A stretch of 64,000 nt of DNA from Mesostigma viride. Taxonomy: Eukaryota; Streptophyta; Mesostigmatophyceae; Mesostigmatales; Mesostigmataceae. The stretch lies in the NCBI GenBank assembly GCA_009746045.1, contig RPFO01000406.1:3531701-3595700 (forward strand), written 5' to 3'. Every line of letters starts with the position of its first letter. Within the stretch, counting starts at the first letter, position 1. The position numbers and the translations under genes are program-made. Below, piece after piece: positions 12,867-23,213 of the stretch. The notes beneath the pieces were generated by a model. The model worked only from the letters and a program-made list of their open reading frames with translations. It had not been told where the DNA came from and ran no database searches.

Positions 12867-15846
12867 ATGGCGAAGCCCGGGCGGCCAGGTTCTACAGGTG
12901 CCGGGAAGCAATCAGCGAAAGCTAATCCCGAGGTGCCGACAGCTACTAAACAAATGGGAGAGGGCCGACTAACCTGGCCGATGCAGAAGAAAAGGCTCCA
13001 TTGATCAGGAGCTCTCCACTTGCTCGGGCCTGCCTGAGGTGCTCGCTGCCTTTGAGGCGGTCCTCGGGACCGACTGGGTAACTACTGTACTGTCGGCCGG
13101 TGGTCTGCAGCCCAGCCGGAGTTCATCGTCGGGCTGCTGGTCGACCATAGGACGGGCCTGAAATTCTGGCAGCAGCGGACCCAAACGAACCGCTGGTGGC
13201 AGCACTCCAAAGAGCCCGGGACTTGGGCGAACTCGGACGAAGCGAAGGCGCAGCCACCTCACCGGCCCACAAAAGGGGCGAAAAAGGGGACGAAAAAAGT
13301 TGGAAGCCCAGCCCCGAGCAAGGGGAAGGCCGCGGGGGATGTGAGGGAGCAGCTCTTGGAGCTGGCGACCATTATTGGCAAGCAAGGGCAGGCGAGCAAA
13401 ATAGAGGAGGAGGAAAAGGAGTCCGAGGAGGAGGATTTTCTCACGAGATTCAAGAATGCGCTGGCAGAGGCCGATGGAGCTTCCAGGAAGCCGAAAAAGA
13501 CCAAAGGGGTGACGCTGCCCGCTTGAGCACAAGTTGTGAATTGGAGGGTGCAAGAGAGAGTGCTCCCCGAGGTGCTCGAGGAGGCCAACGACAATGGAGG
13601 TCATGGCTACTCGCCAAGGAGGGTGGAGGAACCAGGAAAGCAGGAAGGTGGTCATGAACAGCGCCCTGGCTATGGACACATTCATGTCCCACGTAGCTCC
13701 CACAAAAACCAGCATACATGTGACACTATTGACATGCCCGGAGGCACGCCGTTCAAGGCCCTTCATGAAGTACGTTGCCCTAGAGGCAACCAAGACAAGG
13801 GTGGGTGGGTGGGGAGCAAAGAAAGAGGCCGACAAAACCAGCCAGAGCGGCTTTTAGCCGCAAAACCTCCCTTATCCCTAGCTAACTGACGTCATTAAAC
13901 CCTTATGTTCAGTGATGCTAGTAAGACGCTAACCGTACAGACCGGGGGTAGAATATCCCGAATCTGCACGGCTAGTATTAAATAATGCGTAGGTTGTTCT
14001 TTTCAGGGGCACTGCACCTCACGCCCCGTTCCGCCCGGGTATAATCAACCCAAGCGCGGAACGCACATTTTATTTAATTCATTTTTCAACCATGCACTAT
14101 ACTGCATCTACTAATCACAAAAGCTCTAGCCAAACAGCTACGAGAAAACACTACGACATATAAGCCGCTCATCCAGCGGCCTCCTGTTCCCGCATTCACG
14201 TATAGAAGAAACTCCGTTCAAAGAACCCCGATTCATGTCCCACGTAGCTCCCACAAAAACCAGCATCTTCATTAAAAACAAGAAGTGGAAGCATACATGT
14301 GACACTATTGACATGCCCGGAGGCACGCCGTTCAAGGCCCTTCATGAAGTACGTTGCCCAATCACCCCCGCCCTGGCTTTCCCTTGAAGCCGCACTCCAC
14401 CTTGCTCGTTGTCACAAGTGACCGCCCTGCCGCAAAACGGGAGCCCCCCACATCGGGAGGCGTGTGCCCGGCGGCTGTGGATGCATGGCCAGGCCCAAAA
14501 AGGCCCAGCGCATTTGCACTGCGATTGCGCACGGCCAGCCTATCATGACCCCTCTCGGGGCCCCGAGTCGGTACCGCTATGGCCGTCTCCCCATAGACCC
14601 GGGGTGCTTCGAGAAAAAACGTGGACCTAGCCCAGGCCCCGCCAGCCCGGATGCCCGAGGCCACAGCCCCAGGCACCTGGCTGAACGAGAGTCCGTTCAG
14701 CCAAGACCGCATTCCCCCCGAGGTTTCTATGCGTGGGGAAAAAATTTCTAGCTTAGGCGCTTTTCCCATCGCCGTCCCCAGCCCCAACCAACCCCCCCTC
14801 GGCGGAAGGCAATTGCAAAGTTTGCTGGCCAGCAGCAATTTCCGAAGAAAAAGCCTCAGGCCGCGGACCGAGACACGGGTCGCCAGTGCCAGCCATCCGG
14901 CTCCAACCCGGGGTGCAAGCATCCCCAGGTACGGAGCACCAGCTCGCGCACTGGGCCGACCAAGCGACAGTTGAGCACCTGTCACGGCACCCGGCCCACC
15001 AAAGACCCCAAGCTGGGGAAAAGGTGCGGACCGGAGGTAATCATTTTCTTTTCTTTTAGTTAACCGGGCGAGGAACTACGCCTGGCCGGTTAACAACTGG
15101 AAGTCTCACCACTGGCCAAGTGGCCGGTGCAACCAGTGCTTTTGGGATTTTGCTCCGCAGCACCCATAGCTGCGGCTGCCGCCGCAACGACAACGAGCAA
15201 AGAAAGAGGCCGACAAAACCAGCCAGAGCGGCTTTTAGTCGCAAAACCTCCCTTATCCCTAGCCAACTGACGTCATTAAACCCTTATGTTCAGTGATGCT
15301 AGTAAGACGCTAACCGTACAGACCGGGGGTAGAATATCCCGAATCTGCACGGCTAGTATTAAATAATGCGTAGGTTGTTCTTTTCAGGGGCACTGCACCT
15401 CACGCCCCGTTCCGCCCGGGTATAATCAACCCAAGCGCGGAACGCACATTTTATTTAATTCATTTTTCAACCATGCACTATACTGCATCTACTAATCACA
15501 AAAGCTCTAGCCAAACAGCTACGAGAAAACACTACGACATATAAGCCGCTCATCCAGCGGCCTCTTGTTCCCGCATTCACGTATAGAAGAAACTCCGTTC
15601 AAAGAACCCCGATTCTTCAAGGAGTTGGGGCCGGCAGCCGGGCAGTTGGCTGGGGTAGAGTATCTCATGAGGGTGGTGGCAGCAATGCTCCTAGTGGAGA
15701 GCCAGGGGTCAGGAGGGTGGAAGGTGGCTGGCCACCTCCTCGCTCTCAAGGAGGATGCCTCCTTGGTGAGCAACCCAGCCATGAAGATGGCCCTGCAGAG
15801 CGCCACGATGATGGAGAAGCTGGGCAAGGCCCAGCAAACCAAGTAA
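12867..15846 (+). pseudogene. Gag-like ORF1 of DIRS copy 1, split by an insertion
   Basis: An ATG at 12867 opens MAKPGRPGSTGAGKQSAK, followed by stops and frameshifts, then KGAKKGTKKVGSPAPSKG and an acidic/basic coiled-coil-like stretch (about 13320-13520). The C-terminal part after the insertion, 15615-15846, reads FKELGPAAGQL, VEYLMRVVAAMLLVE and MMEKLGKAQQTK. The latter part matches copy 2 (41963-42184) and the minus-strand copy 3 (28595-28770), which identifies it as the element's conserved first protein. The insertion begins after MDTFM near 13683. Confidence 0.65.
13680..15614 (-). mobile_element. Non-autonomous DIRS/PAT-like element (family Y) inside Gag of copy 1
   Basis: Read on minus: A1 (15614 to 15196), internal part (15195 to about 14361), B1 (about 14360 to 14232), A2 (about 14231 to 13815), B2 (13814 to 13680). 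The two A copies (about 418 bp) are almost identical, including the ends GAATCGGGGTTCTTTGAACG and GGCCTCTTTCTTTGC. The B copies share a block reading GGCAACGTACTTCATGAAGG to GGGACATGAAT. The internal 0.8 kb lacks RT, RNase H and YR. On the plus strand it reads QQQFPKKKPQAAD and then a C-x-PSGSNPGCKHPQVR motif, antisense to the repeat order. Confidence 0.7.
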
Positions 15847-15899
15847 ACACCGAAAGGGTAAACCGCTCCCCCTCCCCACTGCATCTTCCTACAATGCCT

Positions 15900-17597
15900 C
15901 TAAGCACTACGTGGGGGAGAGTGAGGTCAGCACGCAGACGCCAGCGTGCAACTCGCCGCCGCCGGACCTTCACTGTACAACACAAGGTGATTACGTGGTT
16001 CAATTGGCTATGGCGCGGGGGGACAGACCCTCGATACGCCTAATTCTGGAGGCGCGTGCTCCAGGGTAACGGCAGAGGCCCTGAAAAGGGTCGAAAAGCA
16101 CTGTGAGTGGACCAGTCGCCGCGTAGGCGTTGCGACAGGCCCCACAAAAGGAAGAGCAGATTTTATCGATGGGAAACAAAACAATTATGAACAGCTTCTG
16201 GCGGAGTGGGTGAGCCTGCCGAAGCGGGAGGTAGCGGGAAAGGCTAAGCTGCTGGACTTGCTGGAGCTACGACCTAGTTGGCGGGAGGTGTACGCTAGCG
16301 AGGCCAACTGCATCAAGCCAGAGGTGGCCGCCAGTGCGAGGTATTGGAATGTAACTACCTGGCCCCAGCCGAGGGTACACCATGGCGGAGTGGGGCAAGT
16401 TGATGGGGAGGGCAGCGGACGTGGGGATGGTGGAGTTCCGAGAGACGCGGCCAAAGTGGGTAGGCAGATGTTTTGGGGTGGCCAAAGGAGTGGGGGAGCA
16501 AAGCCTGCGAAGGTTCATTGTTAATGAGAAGTTGGGCAACGCACTGTGGGTGGACCCCCCAAAGACGGTGCTACCGCACCTGGGCATTTACTCGGAGGTC
16601 CATGTCAAGGGTCGGTGCTACACGGCCAAGAGCGACCTTGTCTAACTATACCATCCAAGTGCTGGAGTGGTGGTGGGATTATCAAGGGCTACCTGATGTG
16701 TGGTCCACCGATGTCGGGTTGCTGGGGCGACGGAGGAGGGTGTGGCCAGTGCTGAAAGTGCTGGCCATGGGGCACTCCCACGCTGTAGTGCTAGGGGAAG
16801 CCATCCATGAGATGGTCCTCTGTGCTGAGGGCGCTGTGGATCCTAGACGGCAGGTGAACCGCCTCACAAGTGTAGGGGAGCTGACCGTGCTTCGGAATGC
16901 ATGGGGTAACCCAACCGCCCTAGCCATCGAGTACAAGGAGGAGAGCACGAGGGAGATGCAAATCGACCTTGAGGACCCCCCTGCGTCCATGGTATCCATC
17001 ACTATTGATGACCTGGTGGTCAGCAATGGGCGCACGTGCGAGGCGGTGAATCGCTTAATCACGAGTGCTATTGAAGAAGGGTACGCGCCTAACAGCCTTG
17101 TGCCCTCCAAGGACAAGACGATCATGGCTACATAGTCCGTTGGGGGAGGATGAGCTAGAAGCTCTGGGTGTTGTTCACCGGCGGGATGGGGTGTTGGAGC
17201 CGACAGCCAAGCAGCTCACCCTTGTGGTTGAACACACTTGTGCACTCCTCGAGAGGGGACGCGCTGCCGCTGAGGCGCTGGTGGCCGTCGTGGGCCGGTG
17301 GGTGTGGCTGCAAATGCTCAGCCGCACTTGCTTGTCCATATGGCAGCAGAGCTTTAAGTGCATCAACCTCAAGGGGTGGGGCCAGCGAACGCAACCCTTG
17401 TGGCAAGGCGTGCGCGATGAGGTCGAGTGTGCCATGGCGTTGGCCCCCATGCTCCGTGTGGACCGACCGTCGTCTGCCCTGGCTCCGGTGGTGGTGGCTT
17501 CGGATGCGTCTAGTTTCGGGCAGGTGGTGGTGTACGCTGAGATGGCCCCGGCTGAGGTGACGGAATCAGCTCGGGGTCGGGAGGTGCGGGGTTATCC
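15900..17597 (+). pseudogene. RT and start of RNase H of DIRS copy 1
   Basis: RT landmarks in order: LPHLGIYSEV and YTAKSDL (motif A Asp, about 16565-16640), then after a frameshift QGLPDVW, VLAMGHSHAVVLGEAIHE (motif B, about 16755-16810), SITIDDLVVSNG (motif C with the catalytic Asp pair, about 16997-17030) and EEGYAPNSLVPSKDKT (motif D). The RNase H start reads VVASDASSFGQ near 17500. A frameshift near 16645 and a stop near 17133 break the frame. Motif C has Thr where YxDD has Tyr. The sequence stops being DIRS at 17597, where a hAT-like fragment is inserted. Confidence 0.72.
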
Positions 17598-18810
17598 TTG
17601 GAACCCTCCCGGGTTGGAAAATTTGCCGAAAGGAGCCGCAAAAATACGGGAATACGCGTACCGGGGGCCTTCTCTGTTTATTCACGTATTTATTTTAGAA
17701 TACGCGATTCAGACTCAAGAATTTTTCGGGGGTACCAGCGGGCAGCGGGCACTGGCGTGGTGCCCAGGTTCTGACTGGAGGTTCTGGGCGCGGCGCCTTC
17801 AAGTGCTGCACGTACATCCAGGATTTTTACTACTAGAAGTAGATGCGTACAGTTCTTTCCATCAAGCGCAAGCCTTGCAATGTGTTTGGCCGGTTGGAGA
17901 CAGCTATGACTAGTAGGTATATCACGCATATCAGTATGCCAGCTTATGCCAGCTGTGCTACTGACGGTGGTATAGGCTGCAAAATATAGCGACGAGGAGG
18001 TACGGTCAGGCCAGCGCGACAGTGTGCAGCCATTTTCAGTTTGCAGCCGTGCCGAAGAAAGGGCCTGAATGGGGTGTCGTTGTCGAGAAGAAAGAAGCAT
18101 TCGCAGATCCTGTTAGTCAGAAAACGATGTATGTGTCGAAGATGTTCTGCTCATTTTGCAACAAGAAGTTCTCCTACAAGGCGGGGCCAATCAGCGCATT
18201 CCGAGTCCGTGCACGGGCTCAATGATTTGCCCCTTTGATTTGCCGGAATCAAAGGGGAAGGGATGATACCCTGCGAGAACATTCCACAGAATATCTGGAG
18301 CAGGTTTCTCAGGATTGCTAACAACAAGTTGAAGAAGCCAGACGCCAAGAAGCATCACCATTTGAACAGTCGAATGGCGGAGATGGGAGGGGCTGCGCCG
18401 GCTGCCTCGTCCTTGGCTCCCAACAAAGGCCAGCAGGCCATCACCAAATGGCTGGTTCCCACCGACGAGAAAGGTGCCCAGCTGCTGGTTGCCGAATTTT
18501 TTATCAAGAACGGCATTGCCTTCCACGTGGCTGATGTTAATATATACGCATATACACCAAATTTCAGTTGCAATATAACTGCATGAAAATCATCAATGAG
18601 CGTGCTAATTGGGTGACTGACAAGTGGAACACATGGTGAAGTGACAAGCTTTGTTTATTACTATCAAGGCCAGTGTTTTCCACGTAGATGCACGCCCTAA
18701 AACCTGAAAACAGTCGCGTATTTTACACCGCGTATTTTACACCCCCCATGTATTTTACCTTATTTTTAGGCCATGCGTTTATACCCCGTACCCGACTTTG
18801 CCAACCCGGC
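17598..18810 (+). mobile_element. hAT-like transposon fragment (zinc-finger and N-terminal transposase part)
   Basis: Comparison with DIRS copy 2 (GGGTTATCC then AACCC) places foreign DNA between 17597 and about 18811. Ends are imperfectly inverted (CCCGGGTTGGAAAA near 17608, matched by GCCGGGTTGGCAAA on the other strand near 18809). At 18046-18225 a frame reads KKEAFADPVSQ then MFCSFCNKKFSYKAG, like a BED-type finger start with the distal His pair missing. At 18263-18540 it reads IPQNIWSRFLRIANNKL, QQAITKWL and VAEFFIKNGIAFHVADV, typical of the N-terminal region of hAT transposases. The catalytic core is absent. No clear 8-bp duplication was found. Confidence 0.55.
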
Positions 18811-20201
18811 AACCCACCTTGAACCTCAGGTGAGGCCATGTATGTGGGGCCTAGACCCTCGACTGAGGCCGCGGTAAGAGCCATCATCAACGGGCGGTGG
18901 CACGTAGGGATCAAGAGTCGCTGGCGCAATTCGACCATGCACATCAACGAGAAGGAAGTGCGGGCCGCTGTGAAGGGGGTGGAGCGCTCGGCCCGGAACC
19001 TCAGGACTTGGGGGAAGCGAGTGGTGAAGTTAGTGGACTCCACTGCCGCCTTGGGTTGCTTGGCAAAAGGGCGTTCCTCTTCTTACCGGTTAAACAAGCA
19101 ATGCCGCGGTTGCGCGCTCTTACCTTGGTCACCGGTAGCCGCTCACAATGGGTCTGGACACCGAGTGAGCTTCAGCCTGCGGATGGGCCTTTGCGGGGGC
19201 TTCCCATGGCTGCCTCAATGGCCGGGTGGGTCTGCGATTTAACTCGCGAGGGTGTTCATCCCAATCCCGGGCCCCGTCTTGGCGCTACCTACTTGACCCT
19301 ACTTGAGGGCAAGGTGAAGCCGGCTACCTTGATGGTTTACCATCGGGACCTTAGGTCCTTTCTGGCATGGTGGGCGGGCGGGCAGGGTCGGGCTGGCAGC
19401 TTGTTGCGCGCCTTGACGATTGAGGAATACTATTGCGAGTATGTCGCCTGGGTGCACTCAAGGTGTTACAGTCGCCAGTTGTGTGTCAATGCGCTTATAT
19501 TGGGCCTGAATTTGTACTTTCCTCGGGAGGTGCGGGACTGGGCCTTGGCACGCAGTGTTTTGGCTTGCTAGGCACATAGGCACCTCCTCGTGCCCCCCCC
19601 CCCCATTCCATGGGAGGCTGCGTTTGCGCTTGCTTGTACTATGGTGCTTCAGCGGCAGCCTCATGCGGCTATGATGGTCATCGTTATTTTCCAGCAATAT
19701 CGGAGGCGCTTGAGCAACCTGTTGGTCGGCCTTGTGCGCTTGCAGCCTGATGTCCGGTTGCGGGGTTCGCAGCAAGCCGCCTTGTTGCTGATGTCAGCCA
19801 AGACGGCCAAGGGGGAAGTGCAGCCTGTGGTGGTCGAGGATGTCATGTCTGAGACCCTCTTGTCGGCTTGTATGGCTGGCAAGGCGGCATGGGAGCGGGT
19901 GTTCCCTTACGATTATGCCCAGTTCAGCCGGGTTTGGCATCAGGCCACGCAGGCTTGGGGGTCAACAAGGGTGTTTACCATTCATGGGCTGTGGCATGGG
20001 GGGGCTACCTATGATTTTTTGCGGCAGCGCAGCATGGCTGATATTCAACATCGGGGTCGCTGGCGCAGCAGCAAGACTGTCGCCCACAATGTCGGTTTGC
20101 ACCGGAGCTTGGCCCTCGCGCTTCCTGACGCCCTGGTTCGGGCTATCGCCGCCTGCCCCCCTCGCATTTGGCGAAGCATCTTTTCTCTGCCCTCCAATTA
20201 A
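18811..20201 (+). pseudogene. RNase H tail, 2A-like motif and tyrosine recombinase of DIRS copy 1
   Basis: After the hAT-like insert the RNase H continues with HINEKEVRAAVKGVERSAR (Glu), VKLVDSTAALGCLAKG (Asp) and WTPSELQPADGP (last Asp, about 19155-19190). The same frame runs through EGVHPNPGP into an N-terminal recombinase domain (LMVYHRDLRSFLAWW, EEYYCEYVAWVHSR). A stop at 19569 and frame changes follow. The catalytic part is at 19590-20201: the HxxR box reads IHGLWHGGATYDF, with Trp for Arg, and the nucleophile region reads KTVAHNVGLHRS, with Asn where copy 2 has Tyr. The recombinase should therefore be inactive. Confidence 0.78.
19236..19274 (+). other. 2A-like motif (D-L-T-R-E-G-V-H-P-N-P-G-P) in copy 1
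   Basis: Lies in frame between the last RNase H Asp motif and the N-terminal recombinase domain. The final N-P-G-P and the preceding G-V-H-P resemble 2A-like peptides described in some non-LTR retrotransposons. The preceding MAASMAGWVC is moderately hydrophobic, as upstream of many 2A sites. Function is inferred only. Confidence 0.5.
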
Positions 20202-20287
20202 GTTCCCTTCATTCTTGTCTGATGCGTCAATCGGTTTTTGTTTTGCTCCTGGCTTGGGTCACCAGGGAGGGATGTACATACACAAGG

Positions 20288-22308
20288 GTAAGGCTAGCCT
20301 TTTAATTGGGCATTAAATGTTCCCATGGGTAAGGATGGCCAGGTGAGGGCTACTTCCCGATGTGCTCCATTTATGGTTTAAATAAAGAGTCTGGTTACCT
20401 TGGAGTTCCACGGTTAATAGAATCGGGGTTCTCTGAATATAGTTTCTTTATAGTGATAAGGAAGGGGGGCCGCTGATGCTAGATGAAATAGAGCTTGGTG
20501 TTGTGATCGTAATAAGGTTGATTAGGCTTCTAGTGTACGAGTATTACAGATGATATGGCCTAAGTGTTGCGGCCGGAACCTTGACGGGGTGCTGGGTACC
20601 TTCACGGATTTTTGCGTCTAGGTTCTCCACAGATCTGTGATTGTGGACGGGTTTGCAACAAGCAATATATCTGAAGTAAAACTCGACGGCTAAAAATGTT
20701 TAGCGGCCGTTGCTGGAATTCGGCCGTTGGTAGAGAGCCGTTGGCCTTGAAACACGATAAAAGCTTGCTCACCTAGCTCATGGCGGTCTCTTTTGTTTTC
20801 CCACCCGCCCTCCCTGTGTTGCCTGTTTGGGGGTAAGGCTAGCCTTTTTGGGCCCGTAGTCCGGGAATGGGTTTTTGGCATTTTTAGACCCCTCAAAATA
20901 TCATAGCTCATAGGCCACAACTCCAAATACTTCCAACCAAGGTGCTAGGAGTATCTACACTTGAAGGGCTTTCACTAAGTTCAATATTATCACGAGTCCA
21001 TAAAGTGATTTGCAAGATATTTACTGTCAAAGTTGGACAAAAGACGATCATTTTCAGGTAAGCAAGAGCCCCTTAGATAATAACACCTACTGGGAGGGTC
21101 AGGAACCTCAATATTAACATTTGACAATTTCATTGGATAGTGCCACCATGCTTTCCTTGGGTCAGACCGCGCGGATAGCCCACCTGACCTATATCATCCG
21201 CTCACTTACGTGTGTGGGTAACGCGCGCCTATGCAGCTATCCATGAAATGCAACACAGTTATGCATTGTATACAGCCACATCGGACTGTCAAAAGTGCTG
21301 CCCAGGAAACATAGAAGTTGCCAAACCAGCACCAACGGAATGGCATCATTCAATGAAACACCACAAACTGAGCAGATTTGGGGCTAATAGCACTCATACA
21401 GCAGGCATAGAAACCCAGGTGCTGCAAGAGGCACTGATACACTCATGAAACAACGATGTATAAACGACAGATTCCCGTGCAAACGACATGCAAACACGTT
21501 GCCGTACCTGGCTTGATCACGACCTTTCCGGGTTCTGCTGGCCGGGACCCTCATATCTCACACGGGCGAATGCTTTCCAGGCATAGGCCGCCATAGCCGC
21601 ATAATGCATGCATCCGCCATGATTACCAGCTTGATGTTCTGTGCATAGATGACCTATAAACGTATCCGAATTCACAGGGATGCTGCTGCGGATGTCCCCT
21701 ACCAAAACTGGGTGCTCGGGCTGGCGTAGACTGCCCGGCCATAAGAAGAAAATCCAAATATGACATGCCATTGCTCATCTGGTACTGGCGACCACGAAAG
21801 CAGTAATGTCCTACCTGTATTTTACCAATGCTATACATCTGGCCACCCCTGACCTACGAAAATCACGCATCATCCTTCTGAGCAACATTCTGAACCGTTA
21901 CAAGCCGCTGGACGCAAATTTCCTTGATAACGGCACGCTGGCAGCCATATCTAGTTACGCGCGCGCGAGAGTGAAAATTTCCCGCCATTTAGTCACGTGA
22001 TACTGTCTCAATACACGTTGTAATTACCAGGCTATGGCGAATATTACCCCAAACCTATGCATCACCTTCGTCCCTAAGTGTTCCCAGACCCGCCGGACAA
22101 CTTCCCTCCGTCACGGGTGGCGCCGCGGCGCTCCTGGAATGAGCGCCGCGCCACCGGGGGTCAAACATTTCGATATTTCGAACTGTTTCCGGACTACTGT
22201 GGGTTAAGTGAACATTCTCATGGGTAAGGATGGCCAGTTGAGGGCCACTTCCCGATGTGCTCTACTTATTGTATTAATAAAGACTCTTGAGTTCCACGGT
22301 TAATAGAA
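20288..22308 (+). repeat. B1-A2-B2 terminal repeats of DIRS copy 1
   Basis: B1 20288-20422 starts GTAAGGCTAGCC, contains AATAAAGAGTCTGGTTACC and ends GGTTAATAGAA. A2 20423-20832 starts TCGGGGTTCTCTGAATATAG. B2 begins at 20833, is interrupted near 20854 and resumes at 22206-22308, ending again GGTTAATAGAA. The ATAAA in the B repeat may act as a polyadenylation signal. Confidence 0.72.
20854..22205. mobile_element. Unclassified insertion in the B2 repeat of copy 1
   Basis: B2 sequence stops after GCCTTTTTGGG and resumes at TTAAGTG. The insert begins CCCGTAGTCCGGG and ends CCGGACTACTGTGGG, an imperfect terminal inverted repeat. No transposase was recognised; minus-strand frames around 21517-21838 are unassigned. 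Limits are accurate to a few bases only. Confidence 0.45.
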
Positions 22309-22942
22309 CGTTAATCGTTGGGAAATATTCCATGATAAAACGGCAAATACCAAGCGCTAGCTTCATCGGCATCCCCGTGGTGTAAACGCTTGTTGACGCA
22401 ATAAAAACCAGCCCGAGATGATTGCGCGCCTCAGTAGAGGTTGCGCAACTAGGTCTCTTCATCTTTATGATGTATTAAGTGTGCCTACCGAATTTGGAAC
22501 GAATCCATGCATCAATGCTCCTGCGACTGTAATTTTCCTGCACGTCCATGGCCGCAAATCTGCACGGACGTCAATATTTTACATGCACCTTTTCATTCCA
22601 GTGAAAAGGGTACCCCCTGTACTTTGGTCAATAATTAGTCCCTGTGTACTTGTCAGAATATAGTGATGTTTAGTTACGGGACGTAGTACACATCTGGCCG
22701 AAGACGCCTGGCTAAACATAACACGGAAATACCTACTGGCATTCGCGGTATGAATTCTCCTGACCAACTGTCCGCTATTTGTAGCGGACAGTTGGTACTG
22801 TCCGCTATAAATAGTGGACAGTACCATTTGAGTACTACTTATTATGTGGTGCATTTGGTACCCATCTGATGGCATGGCAGCTTCATTCTGACTAACTGTT
22901 ACTATCTAATGTAATCACTGTTCCTTGTAACTTGGCAAACAG
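22309..22942 (+). other. Intron 2 remainder just upstream of exon 3
   Basis: Apparently unique sequence apart from the paired hairpins at 22764-22825. The acceptor of exon 3 follows at 22942. Confidence 0.5.
22764..22825. repeat. Two adjacent near-perfect hairpins
   Basis: 22764-22777 (CCAACTGTCCGCTA) pairs with 22782-22795 across a four-base loop. Directly after, 22794-22808 pairs with 22811-22825 (one G-T mismatch). Both stems share CTGTCCGCTA, so the block is also an imperfect direct repeat. It could be the remnant of a palindromic miniature element. Confidence 0.75.
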
Positions 22943-23213
22943 CAAGGACTACACCCAGCATTCGATTACACTAAAGATCGATGAATCTGCTACTGCAACC
23001 ATCCGCCTGGAGGAGGGGGCCCTAAGAGACCTTGCCGGCAAGAACTGCAGCGCGTCTGAGGTGCTGAGCATCACCCACGTGTTTGTGGGCACAGCCCTCA
23101 CAAATGTCACCGAAGCGGTAGGGCCGGTGCTTGGGCTGGTTGGTGCTACAAACGCCTTGGCAACTGTGGTGTCCTCCCTTGGCGCGGCCGGCACAGGGGG
23201 TCCTGGGCTGCTG
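22943..23213 (+). CDS. Exon 3: second half of Ig-like domain and Gly/Ala linker
   Basis: The exon begins with the last base of a split codon, matching exon 2 (phase 2), and ends in phase 0 at GGGCTGCTG|GTACGT. It reads KDYTQHSITLKIDESATATI, then LEEGALRDLAGKNCSASEV, whose A-L-R-D-x-A-G-x-N element is the usual end of bacterial-type Ig-like domains. A small-residue stretch follows (VGPVLGLVGATNALA, VVSSLGAAGTGGPGLL), the sort of linker that often precedes the first membrane helix in algal proteins of this layout. Confidence 0.78.

Larger units (their letters stand above)
12797..22308 (+). mobile_element. DIRS/PAT-like retrotransposon copy 1, interrupted by three insertions
   Basis: Order: leader and Gag (12797-13683, 15615-15846), RT (about 16190-17125), RNase H (17150-17597, 18811-19215), 2A-like motif (19236-19274), tyrosine recombinase (19300-20201), then B1-A2-B2 (20288-20422, 20423-20832, 20833 to about 20853 plus 22206-22308). 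Insertions lie in Gag (13680-15614), RNase H (17598-18810) and B2 (about 20854-22205). No A1 is seen upstream of 12797, so the 5' end is truncated or replaced. RT, RNase H, YR and split direct repeats together define the PAT-like branch of DIRS elements. The copy has frameshifts and lost catalytic residues, so it is defective. Confidence 0.8.
10181..22942 (+). other. Intron 2 (12,762 bp) filled with mobile elements
   Basis: Donor GTCAGT, acceptor GCAAACAG. It splits one Ig-like domain: the AG left by exon 2 plus the first C of exon 3 gives Ser, producing NSS-KDYTQHSITL. It contains a DIRS-like fragment, the large DIRS copy 1 and the elements nested in that copy. Confidence 0.72.

Noticed and set aside
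16185-17125. Several minus-strand frames opposite the RT and RNase H of DIRS copy 1
   Set aside because: The plus strand carries ordered RT motifs shared with copy 2; the minus frames have none.
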